A DNA stretch of 53,200 bases from Symbiodinium natans. Its lineage: Eukaryota; Sar; Dinophyceae; Suessiales; Symbiodiniaceae. A program made the position numbers and the translations under genes. The notes under the pieces are model-generated. The model ran no database searches. It worked only from the letters and a program-made list of their open reading frames with translations, and was not told where the DNA came from. Each line of letters begins with the position of its first letter. The stretch's first letter is position 1. Of this stretch, positions 23,101 to 36,541 are shown in pieces. The stretch lies in NCBI GenBank assembly GCA_905221605.1, contig CAJNDS010000591.1, positions 395,001 to 448,200 on the forward strand. Direction: 5' to 3'.

Positions 23101-25370
23101 TAGGGTTTAGGGTTTAGGGTTTAGGGTTTAGGGTTTAGGGTTTAGGGTTTAGGGGGTTCCAATGTTGTTGATCGGTATGATCTGACAAGAACCTTAGGGA
23201 AAAAAACCAGCTATGCGGGGGCCAAAAGAAGCCTTTGAAAACAAACATACAAGAAGTACACAGGGTTCAGGTAGACTCTAGACCTCATCAAGCAGGACGT
23301 CTGCAAACGCCAGGTTTGCCACCTTCTTCTACTTCATGACGCATGGCATCACAAGTTTCCCAGACCGGAGAGGATCCAAAAGTAATTCGCCTTTAAGGGT
23401 TCGGAAGAATGACCCATTGGTAGTATATGGTACTATATTGGGGTACTACTTTTTGGATCCTCCTAGGGGTCTGCGTTTGGGTGCTAGGGACTTTTGAACA
23501 GGCTGGCTTTGGGTGCCGTGTCATGGCGCACAACTCCAGGCCCTGACGACCTCAAAAACTAGAGTTTAAGCCCCCAAAGGTCCCAAACCCTGAAGCCCGA
23601 AACCTTGAACCCTCAAACCCTTCACACCCTACCTCCCGGTCCCTAAACCCTAAACCCTATACCCTATACAATAACCCTAAACCCTAAACCCTGAACCCTG
23701 AACCCTGAAACCCTAGACCCTAAACATCCCGCAGCACAATGTTTAGCACTCGCGGGCCGGAACGTTTGGAGCTCGGAAACTGCTGACTTCAGCCTATACA
23801 AGGAACCCCCCCCCCTACAAGAACCAATCAAGACAACAACAACAACAACAGCACTTCTACGAACAAAACGTTTAGATAGTGGTAACAAACATGTTACAGA
23901 TATAGTCATACATATACATCCATAAATAAATATATATATATACACACATAAATCGATTATATATATATATTTATTTATTTATTTAGTTGTCTATTTATTT
24001 ATTTATTTATTTCTTTGTTTATTTGTTTATTTATTTATTTATTTATGTATTTATTTTTATATATGTATATATTTATTTATTTATATTTTTTATTTAGATT
24101 TAGATAACTTTATGTCTATCTTTCTTCATCGTTACAGCAAGCATTTGCGTAGCCGGACCCTTTGGGGAAGCCTCGGACCCGCCATGGCTGCGCTCCGGCT
24201 GGCCCTGGCCCTGCTGCCCTGCGCCCTGGAAGGCAAGCTGTTGAATCTGGTCCGCAGAAGGGCTTAGGGTTTAGGGTATGAAGTTTAATTAGGGCTAGGG
24301 TTTAGGGTTTAGGGTTTAGGGCTAGGGATTAGGGTTTAGGGTTTAGGGTTTAGAGGTTAGGGTTTGGGGTTTAGGGTTTAGGGTGTGTTCACCCTAAGAC
24401 CTATGAGCCCTTTAATCAGCATGGAACGCTATGCGCCCTGAATCCCCAAACCCTGAATCCCTAAACCCTGAATCCCTAACCCCCAAACCTGACTGATGGA
24501 ACCCCAAGCCTCAAAGCCCTAAAGAACCCTAAGCCAAAGCTTGGGCTCGTGTTGTTTGGTTCACAAAGGTAGGGTTCAGGCGGGTTTAGGGTTTAGGGTC
24601 TAGGGTTTAGGGTTTAGGGTTTAGGATTTAGGATTTAGGGAACCCTGAAAGCCCCAGAACCTCCCACAAATTTCCGGAGTAAAGCCCAAGAACTCCGAAA
24701 ACCCCAAACCCTAAGCCCCTGAACCCCAAGAACTGCCTAACACTGGAATCCAGGAGCACAGTCGTCCTGCCGCATGGGGACTTCGCCTACGACCCCAGTT
24801 TGGTGAACCGCTCTGGTGCGGATTGAGGGTTCAGGGTAATTTAGGGTGCCCCCGAAACTTCCGGTGTACAGAGCACTCAACTCAGGCCCTGCTTGAACAC
24901 AGGTCTAATAGCTCTTTGTCCCTGAACACGAAACCATTGAAACGGACATCTTCTTAAGACCCTAAGCCCTAAACAAACATGTCGGACTCTACCTCTTAGG
25001 TTCGAAGCGGCAGCCTAACCCCTCCACCCTAGACTCCGCGAACCCGCTTTTAAGACCCATAAACCCACTATAAGCCCCGTAAGAACCCCACAAGAACCCC
25101 TGAGCCCCACAACCCTCAATGAACCCCAGGCTTCCCCTCAAACCCACGTGCCCTAAACCCTGGGTTTAGGGTTTAGGGTTTAGGGTTTAGGGTTTAGGGT
25201 TTCGGGAAACCTTACACCCTGAACCCCGAAACCATCGAAACCCTACCAGCCCTACATAGGATTCCTGAAACCCCACAAGAAACCCCAACACGGCCCCTAA
25301 AAACCCACAAAGCCCGAAGCCCCAAACTCCAAATACTAAAAGCCCTAAGCCCTAAGCCCTAAAACCAGCC

Positions 25371-25401
<31 letters not shown>

Positions 25402-28400
25402 GAGGCCTAAACCCTAAACCCTAAACCCTAAACCCTAAAGCCTAAACCCTAAACCCTAAACCCTAAACCCTAAACCCTAAACCCTAAACCCTAAACCCTA
25501 AACCCTAAACCCTAAACCCTGCAGGCGGCTCCGTGGAGCTCCATGCGGCAGCCTTGAAGCTGGGGCGCGCCGTCTCGCAAGCGGCCCCGGAGCCCTTAGG
25601 GTTTAGGGTTTAGGGTTTAGGGTTTAGGGTTTTACGTTTACGAAAATAGGGGACCCCCAATACCCACAAGAGGAGCCTAGAAATAAACAGGGTGCCCTTT
25701 TTGGTTTACAGGAGCTTAGAAGGGAACCTGACACCCTAGAAAAAGGGGGCTTAGGGTCCTATGCTGGATCTTCACCAATGTGGGGGTTTACAAGCATAGG
25801 GGACCCTCCAATATCGATCTCCAATATTGTAGGATTCCCTTATGGCAAGGATCCCAATAAGGCACACCCTAACTTCGGAAACCCATGCCCCGAAGTCACA
25901 GCCCCCAAACCCGAAAAAAAGCTAAAGTGACGAAACCCTACACCCAGAACCCTGTACTCTGAACTCTACACCCTGAAACCTTGCCCTAAATCCTAAACCC
26001 CAAACCCCAAACCCTAAACCCTAAACCCTAAACCCTGAACCCTGAACCCTATAAACCCTAAACCCTAAACCCTCCACCAGGAGCTGCTCTTTGTGACGAC
26101 GCCTCATGGACTCGAGCTGTCCAAGGAGTACCTCGCAGCTTGGCGTCTTCAACTGCTCCAAGTCCAAGGTCAGGGTTCAGGGTTGAGGGTCTAGGGTTTA
26201 GGGTTGAGGGTTTAGGGTTTAGGGTTTAGGGCTTGGGCAGTTTCTGGCAACACCCACAGGAGTCCGGATGCAAAAAAGGCTTTAGGGTTTAGGGTTCTTT
26301 GTGATGTTCCCCTTATACTAACAGTCCTTCATAGGGATGATACTAGGGGAGACTGTAATCCCTATTTAAGGACTGTTAGTATAAGGCGGAACATGCCAAG
26401 TTCTTCTGGTGGTTTAGGACTTGGAGGTTCATGGTACTTACTAACCAGTTATAGCTGTAGTTATAAGCCACTTATCAGCCCCTTAAGTGCCCCAATATGG
26501 TTGTAAGTTGTAAGTTCAGCTATAAGTACAGTTATAAGTGGTTAGCAAGTATCATGAACCTCCAAGTAGGGTTCATTAGGGTGGTGTAGGGTCGCATGAT
26601 CTGCATGACGGGCCCGTCCGGGCCCTTAGCCTTAAATCCCAGGTCCTGGGCCCGAAACCAACCTGAACCCAGAGTGGACAGGCTTAGGGTTTAGGGTTCA
26701 GGGTTTATATAGGGGACAGAGCTGTCTGAAGGTGTACCTCAACAGCCACAACGCTGGAGCGTCGCCTCTCGACGACATGCCGCATGCTGCCGGGAACAGG
26801 ACATGGCATGGGGTTGTTCTGCCTGCGCTGTGGTGGCTGTATCCCAAAGCCCTCTGGGGGTTTCCGAAAATAGGGGTCCGCTTTTCTGGGGTTACTTTAA
26901 TTAAAAGGACTATATAGTATTTTGGGGTATATAAGGGGTACCCCTATTTCCGTAAACCCCACCTCAATTGTGGATTCACCGCTGACATGTGCCGCGATGG
27001 AGGACCGTTCCGATGAACTTCAGCAGCCCGCAAGACGTCGCCACTTTCCTGCAGCCTGCAGTTGATGTATAGCTACGAGCTTCTCAGAACCGAAGTGTGA
27101 ATTATCCTGTAAACCCAGACCCCAACCCGAATCTCCCCAAACCCTAAACCTTAGGCTTGTGTTTGGGGACCACACGAATACCATGCCCCAACGCGACTTT
27201 GCTTGCGGGATCCGGCAGCATGCCCTTCCCCACCACGCCGCCTCTCCCTACAGGCCTTGTTGGTAGTTAAGGGTTGAGAGTTTAGGGTTTAGAGGCCAGG
27301 GGGGGAGGAATCCCCTAAATTCTAAAAACCCCAAAGGGTTTAGGGTTGAGGGTTGAGGGTTTAGAGGCCGGCGGGGGGGGGGGGGGGAGGAATCCCCTAA
27401 ACCCTATAAACCCCTAAGCCCTGTCAGCCCTTTGAACCCTATGAACCCCTAACGAGCTAACCCCCAAACTCTAGAAACCAACCCCTAAGCCCTACAACCC
27501 TGAACCTTTTTCAAGGAACCCTAAATCCTGACTAAGGGCCTGCATAGGATCCCCTTGCTAACACCCATTTTTTGCATAAAAGGAGGGCACCCTTTTTTAT
27601 GTGGTTCCTGGGCAGCCTACAGGGGGTCCCCTGTTGCAGAACCCTTACATACACTATGCAGAATAAGGGCCTCATGCTTCGGATCCCTTTAGAACCCCTT
27701 GAAACAAGGGTAAGGCACCATACTAAGGGCCCATGCTTCCAACCTTATCCAAGCTTCGAGCCTAGTACTCAGGGCCATAACCTCCTTTAACGGGTTCTGA
27801 TGTATGGGCCCTGAAGTTGCACAGGGTATATACGGGGTACAGCAGGTGTACCCTTTTAAGGGCCCATACTAGGGGACCATGTAACTAGCCTTAGATAGTA
27901 CGAAGGGCCTGGGATCCCATGGTTTGCCGTGGAGGCCAAACGTCTGCTCGGGCATTTGCAGGCGCAGCAGCTGCCAGTTGAGGGCCTGCAAGGCCCCCCC
28001 ACTGACTAACCTTAAGCCTATAAACCCTATATAAACCCTGTAAACCCTGTAAGCTCTATAAACCCTATAAGCCATATTAAACCCTAAACCGAGGGTTTGG
28101 GGTTCGGGTTTCGCGCTCGAGGTTGGAGCGGATCTAGCCTCCCCCCAGGCTTTTAGGGAGCCTCCCTACTAAGCCTTAAACTTAGCGACTTCGTTGTATT
28201 CCTTGTAAGCTGCGGGGTACGGAGCTCTTTGGGATGAGGCAAATAGACACAGGTTTCTCGTCCAACGCTTGGCACGGATGCGTGGTAGGGTCTGGCTTAG
28301 GGGGAGAAGACGTACGCAAACATCCTTCAAGAGGACCCTCATCCGAGTGGTTGTCAGTCAGTCAAGAGGACCCTGAACCCTAAACCCGAAACCCTAAACC

Positions 28401-31400
28401 CTGCAAGGGTTCCGGGCTCGAGTGAGAGGGAACGCAGGCTTCTCCGACGCCCTGCCGCTGCCGATTTCTTGGGGCAGCTCGGTTTCATGAAGCCGACATG
28501 GCGTGCAGTAGAGGGTTTAGGGTTTAGGGTTTAGGGTGGTTGCTCTGCACGTGGCAAAAAACAGCCCGTGACCTTAGACCCGAACCCACGCCCCCACACC
28601 CTGGCAATTGGATCGGGGACTGCCAGCCTCCCCAACCTAAACCCTAAACCCTAAACAGCAAGGCGAGATCCTGCCCCTGAGCTTTGTACGCAAGGCGCGC
28701 GAGGAGACTTTTTGGCTGGGCGGAAAGGGCTCGGCTTCAAAGTGTGGAATTACCTCCTTTGAGTCCCGGAGTCTGGGGTTTAGGGTTTAGGGTTTAGGGT
28801 GTAGGGTTTATAAGGGTTTAGGGTTTAGGGTTTAGTTCGACTTGGTAGCCCAGTGGTACCCTTTTCTTTTTTTTGTTTCTGGGTTCCCTTATAAAGTAAC
28901 CAACCCAAAAAGGGTGCCCCTTATGATATTAGAATATTATAATATTACAATATCATAATATCATAATATTATAATTTTATGATATGATAATATTATAATG
29001 TTATAATAATATAATGTTGTAATATGGTGACTGGGTCTACCAAGTCGAAGGTTTGGAGGTTGGGTTTGTAGGGTGACAACCCAAGGGGGCCCGCTGAAGC
29101 CCTTAAACACCTATCGGCCCCGTAAATCCCACACACCCGATGAACCCCATAAACCCCATACCCATAAGTCCCGTACACTCCAGAAACCCCATCAGCCCTA
29201 TAAAGCCCCATACGCCGCATGAACCCTTACTGGAAGCTCTTGTGACTAAACCCTATATAACCCTAAACCCTGAGTCAACCCGAAACCCTAAGCCCTAAAC
29301 CCTTCAAAAGGGCTTCCAAATATAAGCCTGATGCGAGGAGGAGGGCCTGGAGCTGCCACCCGTGTTGCTCATGTCCTTTCCCTTGCGGCGCCTGGGACGT
29401 GCAATGCCGGAGCTACAGACTTGGACCTCCAAAGCTGCACCCTAAACCCTAAACCCTAAACCAAGCTCCGCAGTCCCTCAACCCCCCATTTCCCCCCCGC
29501 CCCGCGCCCACAAGAAGCAACAAAACGCATCCGCCCATGCGCGCCACATGGTCACTTTTCTAAAGGAGGATCCCCTCTGGGCTTTGCCCCTTGTATACCC
29601 CCTTAAACCAAAAAGGGCACCTTCTTATTCCCTAGGCTACGCTTGGGTCTAAGGGGTTATGCAGGGCACCCTTTTTGGGTTACTAGTATAAGGCGGCCCC
29701 TCATATTTAGGGCAGCCAAAACGGGACAATCATCTTGAGAACTGGCCACATAAACCCAAGGGGCTAAAGGAGGGACCCTTGGGGGTTATTTAGGGGCTAC
29801 TTGGGTATATAGGGTTTAGGGTTTAGGGTTTAGGGTTTAGGGTTTAGGGTTTAGGGACTATGTAAGGTATATGAACTCCGTAGCCCTTGGCAGGCTTCGT
29901 TCTGGCTTTTTAGCCTTGAGGATGAAAACCTTGGCCCAAGCCCTAAACCCTAACCCAGAGAGCCCAATACCCCTTAACTAAGGAATAGACCCTCAGAGGA
30001 TAAAGGGATCCTAAATATGATTCAAGGTATTGCTTCAAGGTATACTCCTCATGTAAGGGGTCCTTACGACCCCAAACCCTAAGCCCAACACTCCACACAC
30101 CAGCACTCCACCCACTAGCCCTAAACCCTAAACCCTAAACCTGTTTTTGTTTAATACTGAGGCGGTTCAACCACTCGGACACCATGGTCCCCGAGCCGTG
30201 CGTGCAATGATCTTAGAAGCTTTTGTGAGTATAGGGGTCGGAATAATTACTAACAGTATTCCCTTTAGGTTCCTTTATAAATATACCATAACAACCCCCA
30301 AAGACCTGTTCTAATTATTAAGGCCCCTATAGTAGAGGGTTTAGGGCGAAGGGGAGCCGCCCTACAACCTCAACACTAGACCCACAACGGATTTCATTGG
30401 GCTGTTTGGCTTGAGTGCTGAATATCCCGATGCAGATTGGACGCAGGCCATACTCCGGGGAATTTCCGAGGCTACCGGATGCTCGCGTACCGTGGATTGA
30501 GGTTACAGCTTATTTTGCGGCTGTATGCCACATGGCCTGCCATGCACCATATGGGGGTCCAAACCACAAACCCTAAACCGCGCGCACGACCACACCACCG
30601 CTCTTTAGCGAATAAGGAGCTCCTGAGCTTGGGCGCCGCCACGGCCACCTTTTTAGAGGCGCAAGGGGTTGAGGGTTTAGGGTTTATAGGGTTTAGGGCT
30701 TTAACTTCTAGGGGTCGTAGCACCTTTGGACAACACACACTTATAGCTTACTTGGCATTGTAGAGACCGAGACCTCTGTTAGGCATATAGGGGCCCTCAA
30801 CGAGAGGGCTGAGGGTTGAAGAGTTGAGGGTTTAGGGTTTCGGGTGGGTTTAGGGTTGAAACATAGTACAGGAGTCTACATAGCGAGCACTGACCATCCG
30901 TACAAGACAAACTACAGTACCCCACGTACGCACTCTACTAATCGGCCCCGTTTGACCCAACCCTCAGCCCTACACAAACCCCATGAAACCCCTCTAAACC
31001 CTCCTTGACCCTCGACCCTGGGATGCTCCAAGCCGAGCTCGTCTTTCTTTTTCTATGCGAGTCAGGAAGGATTCGGTAAATGATAATTGTATGAGGCTAT
31101 GGTCGAGGTTTTGGGTTCGTGGTCTGTGAGGTTCGGGGTTAAGCTGTGAGTTTACCGCAGCATAGGGCGCATAAGGCAACCCTTAACCCTAAACCCTGAA
31201 CCTAAACCCTAAACCCTAAACCCTAAACCCTAAACCCTAAACCCTAAACCCTAAACCCTAAACCCTAAACCCTAAACCCTAAACCCTAAACCCTAAACCC
31301 TAAACCCTAAACCCTACACCCTAAACCCTAAACCCTAACCCTAAACCCGAACCCAGAATCCCGTAGAAAGAATCCTGCCACCGAAGGCTCTGCCCCAGCG

Positions 31401-34400
31401 AGTGGTGTGGATTGTCTCAGCGGACCTGGCTGCTGCACACCGGGGGGGGGGGGGGGTTAGGGTCTAGGGGTTAGGGTTTAGGTTTTAGGGTTTAGGGTTG
31501 GGGTTTAGAGTTTAGGGTTTAGAGTTAGGGTTTGTTTAGGGTTTAGCGTTTAGGGTTGGCTTACATCAGGTGTTCTTCGTTTCATCACACAAGCGTAAGG
31601 TTTACATCTGGTGGTCTGAGGTTTCGATTTCTTGTTCTTGGGCTGCTTTGAGGGCTCTGAGCATAAGACTCCGCCTCAAGGCCTAGTACCCCCCATTATA
31701 GTCCCTATTGAGGACTGCTCGTATAGGGGGAACATCCCAACTTGCAACGCCTCAATACCCGAAGACGCCGAAGTCCAGAGGCTTCCGTGCACCCCGGCCC
31801 TATTCCTTATAGGTTTAGGGTTTAGGGTTTAGGGTTTAGGATTTAGGGCTTAGGGCTTAGGGTGCACCCCGGCCCTGTTCTTTATAGGGTTTTTAAGGGA
31901 TCGGGGGCTTCCTGGGGAACCTGAAGGAAGCTTAGGGAGCCTTGGGGAGTAGTGGCTGCCCCCTGGAACCCCTAAACCCTAGACCCTAAACCCCAAACCC
32001 CAAACCCCAAACCCCAAACCCTAAACCCTAAACCCCAAACCCCAAACCCTAAACCCTAAACCCTAAACCCTCTCCCTTTCGAACACTAAACGTTCCGCAG
32101 GATCTGGCGCACACACGCCTGGCTTCGGGCCCCTACGGCTTCTTGCAGTTGATGTTCAGAGATTTTGGGGGTTTAGGGTTTAGGGTTTAGGGTGGTTTAG
32201 GGTTTTGGGTTTCGGTTTAGGATTTGGGGAGTTTACAATAAGGGACCCCCCAGAAAAAGAGAGCCCCCCAGAACTTTCCCTGGTAACAAGGCAAACGTGG
32301 TACCACTGATTTCGGAAACCCTCACGTCGGGTTTAGGTTTGTTGAGATTTGGGTGTTGGCTGCCTGCTGTGGGTCACCATGCCGTGAGACGTACAAAAAC
32401 AGCATATTTTTCGGGTGTGGCCACTGTAGGCTCTGAACTCTAAGTCCGGATCACCTTCATGACATGTTACATTTCAAGGGGGACTGTTCGGGGATTTAGG
32501 CTTGACTTCGAAGTTCGAGACTTTCAGCTCAAAGAGGGCAGGCTGGGCTCAGGGTGGTAAGGGGTTTAGGGTTTAGGGTTTAGGGTTTAGGGTTTAGGGT
32601 TTAGGGTTTAGGTATTCGCCTGCTGGGAGCCTGCGCCACACCATGGCCCTCACGATCGAGGTGAGCCTCCTAAGTGGCAGGTTTGTCTCACTGGAAGCTG
32701 AACCGGATGAGTCTGTAGAAGTCTTGAATCGCAGAGCACAGAAGGCTCTGGCAGTTGGCAGGGGCAGGCTCTTGGACTCCTCTGGAAACGCTCTGGACGG
32801 AGCCGCTACGCTGGAGCAATGTCACCTTCGGAGCGGTGATACGCTTCTCCTTCAGACGAGCATCGTTCGTGTTTGCAGTTTCTGGGCTTTTGCTGCTATT
32901 CTGGGCGATGGGTCTGTTGCGACCTGGGGACATGAAGGGTATGGGGACAGCAGTGCCATGCAATATCAGCTAAAGGACGTGCGGCAGGTACAAGCAACTC
33001 ACAGCGCCTTTGCCGCCATTCTGGGCGATGGGTCTGTTGTGGCCTGGGGCAGTGCTGACTATGGTGGCGACAGCAGTGCCGTGCAAAGTCAGCTAAAGGA
33101 TGTGCGTCAGATCCAAGCTTCACACATGGCTTTTGCTGCCATTCTGGGCGATGGGTCTGTCGTGACCTGGGGCCATGCTGACCATGGTGGCGACACCAGT
33201 GCTGTGCAGTCTCAGCTGAAGGACGTGCAGCAGATCCAAGCAACTGACAACGCTTTTGCCGCCATTCTGGCCGATGGGTCGGTCGTGACCTGGGGCCGTG
33301 CTGACCATGGTGGCGATAGCAGTAATGTGCAAGATCGGCTGAAGGATGTGCAGCAGATCCAAGCTACCAGCGAGGCTTTTGCTGCCATTCTTGGCGATGG
33401 GTCTGTTGCGACCTGGGGACATGCCAGGTGTGGAGACAGCAGTGCCGTGCAGAGTCAGCTAAAGGACGTGCGGCAGATACAAGCAACTAACAACGCTTTT
33501 GCCGCCATTCTGGGCGATGGGTCTGTGGTGACCTGGGGACATGTTGACTATGGTGCTGACAACGGTGCGGTTCGAGCCCGGCTGAAGGACGTGCAGCAGA
33601 TCCAGGCTACCGGGTGGGCTTTTGCTGCAGTGCTGGGCCATGGGGCTGTTGTGACCTGGGGCCATTCCGGCCGCGGTGGCGACAGCAGTGCAGTGCAAGG
33701 TCAGCTGGCGGATGTGCAGCAGATTCAAGCTAGCAGATCCGCTTTTGCCGCCGTTCGGGGAGATGGCTCCATTGTGACCTGGGGCCGTGCTGACTCTGGT
33801 GGCGACAGCAGTGCTGTGCAAGTTCAGCTGAAGGATGTGCATCAGATCCAAGCTGCTCACATGGCTTTTGCTGCCATTCTGGGCGATGGGTCTGTGGTGG
33901 CCTGGGGCCATGCTGACTATGGTGGCGACAGCAGTGCCGTGCAGTCTCAGCTGAAGGACGTGCAGCAGATCCAAGCTACCGGCATGGCTTTTGCTGCAAT
34001 CCTGGGCAATGGGTCCGTTGTGTCCTGGGGCCATGATGCCTTTGGTGGTGACAGCAGTGCTGTGAAACACCGGCTGATCAACACGTAGAGGGACGCAGAG
34101 GATGCCGAAGCAGCACTTGGCTGAAGAGCCGGACGTGTGTTGTCGAGTCCCCACTCCCTCTCTCTCTCTCTATCTTATTTACACGTTTACCCCAACGTTG
34201 CATCAACTCTGCGTCAGAAAACTTCGAGGGTATGCTCATATGCGAGGTGCACGCGTGCGTGCATCTAAGTGAGATCTGAGCGTACTGGCGACGTGTCTAG
34301 TTGCGTGTTGCGTGGTCCTGCGTTGACGCTGAGTGTCATGCTGCAGCAACCGTGCTCTCAGGGACCAGTGTGTCGCGGGGGCAAAAGTGTAGGGTTGCTT

Positions 34401-36507
34401 GTGAGATTTGTTCCAAGTTGTGGTTGGGCTAGTCTGGTGTCGTACTGTAGTGCGCCCGCAGCCCATTTTCGACTTTCCCGCCCTCCACAACCCTCGAAAA
34501 TAGGGCTGGGGGAGGGGGTTCTAGTGCGACTTGACCTGTGTGCCCGGTTGTCGAGGGAGACGCGTGCGCCTCCCTCGGTTGTCGTACTGGTTTGTCTAGA
34601 ATAATCGTGATCTAGACGTTCGTCCACCTTTCTGCAAAACAGGTAAAAGAGTCCCGGCGGGCAGGGTGGGCTTGAAGGTTTGTCTCAGTACAGGGAAGAT
34701 CTCGCTCAAAGGATGTGTTTTTGTTGGTTTGAGGGTTGTTCCCTACTCAAAGGTAGGGCAGGTCGGGTGTAGGGTTCAGGTTGAGCACTCCGGGCCATGG
34801 GGGCTCCCTGTGGACCAGGTTTCTGTCCCTGCGCGCAGCCCTTCGACAACGCTGTCCTTCGCTGGGCCAAGGCATAGGGTTTAGGGTTTAGGGTTTAGGG
34901 TTTAGGGTTTAGGGTTTAGGGTTTAGGGTTTAGGGTTTAGGGTTTAGGGTTTAGGGTTTAGGGTTTAGGGTTTAGGTTTAGGGTTCAGGGTTTAGGGTTT
35001 ACTGCTGCTGCTTTGGTGGTTTAGGTCTTAGACGCTTCATTTTCTAAGGGTCATGGGCCCCTTTTTGAAACCTCAACCCTAAACCCTTACGCCTTACACC
35101 CGATTAGACTCAGGAACCCTTCTAGGGGTCCCTCCATAACTCCCTCAATTCAAGGTTTTGTTTTAGCCCCCAGCTTTCAGAATATCGTGGAGGCCCGATG
35201 GCTATCCCCCTCCAACCACTCATCCCGGAACTCCCCGCATATGTACATACATACTCCGTGAACACGAAGATCCTGATTGACGTATTGTGGGAACCTCCCC
35301 AAAAAATGGGTGTACCACTGTGTTGCAACATGTCCAGAGGCTTGCAAACACCCTTAGTCTTAGTAGTAGAGTAGATATCCTTTCAAATTTGTGGGGTATC
35401 GGAATCCCTATATACTTCCCAAGGTTAACCTACCCCTAAACCCTAAACCCTAAACCCCTACTGGACAACTAAGCACTTCAGCAGTGAAGCCAGGATGTTC
35501 CCTCACAGAGCGCCGCGGAGGCTTTGCTGCAGGAGGCACTCAATGAGAGTTCGATCAGCCAGAAGGGGGCCTCGGGTGCTTCGGCGAGAGGGGGGGGGGG
35601 GTCAGGGCTTAGGGTTTTGGGTTTTGGGTTTAGGGTTTAGGGTTTAGGATTTGGGGTTTAGGATTTAGGGTTTAGGGTTTAGGTTTTTGGGTTTTTGGGC
35701 TTTAGGGTTTATTGTTTTAGGGTCTAGGCTGATCTCAGGGCGTAGGCTTGAGTTTCTTGGGTTGAGTTCCCTCGCTTCTGAGCTGTGCCTGCAACGGAGC
35801 CCAAGCCGAAGCTTGAAACAGACCATGTGTTCCCAAGAACATCCAGAGTCAAGGGCCCCTAACCCTGAACCCTAAACCCCAAACCCTAAACCCTGCAGCG
35901 CTCACAGCTTCAGCTTCTGATCTCTGCATATACACATGTATTAATACGCATATATATATATATGTGTATATATATACACACGCACATTGGCATGGTTCGT
36001 TATCTCCTTGCTTTCATACGTTGCATTACGCACACACACACATATTTATGTGCGTGTGTGTGTGAGCTAATATGAACATGCTCAATTAGTATGTGCACAT
36101 ACTTGTAGTTGTTTACGTGTATTTGTTTATGTTTATTCAGATGTTTGCATAGCTTCAGCTATATGTGTTTACAGCCATTCCATGTGCATCCATTTTTTGT
36201 ACTCGTTGTGGTTTGTGTGAAAAAGAAATACATATGATCATAAGCGCATGCACACATTCCTACATTGGGCCCCTGTGAGGCCACAGCCCCCCGAAACCCG
36301 AAACCTGAAACCCTAAACCCTAAACCCAAACCCTATATACACACTAAACCCTACACCCCTAAACCGCAGGCCCGCCGGTGGCAGCGCGAGGGAGCTGCGT
36401 CCTGCGGCTTCACTGGGCTGGTGGCGGCCCAGGGCGACCCTTAGCTTGCGAAGCAGAAGCCATGAACAAATCTCAGAATTCTGGTATGCATAGAAAAAAC
36501 AGATGTG

Positions 36508-36541
<34 letters not shown>

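Noticed and set aside
26732-26917. 61-codon open frame as a stand-alone gene
   Set aside because: Only its first part is exon 5 of the LigB-like gene; the rest runs into an M7 element.
31198-31345. Chromosome end
   Set aside because: The tract is internal, with unique exons on both sides and many opposed tracts nearby.
32688-34154. Several minus-strand open frames of 90-230 codons across the UBL-RCC1 gene
   Set aside because: They are antisense shadows of a regular repeat; the + strand gives a continuous, family-matching protein.
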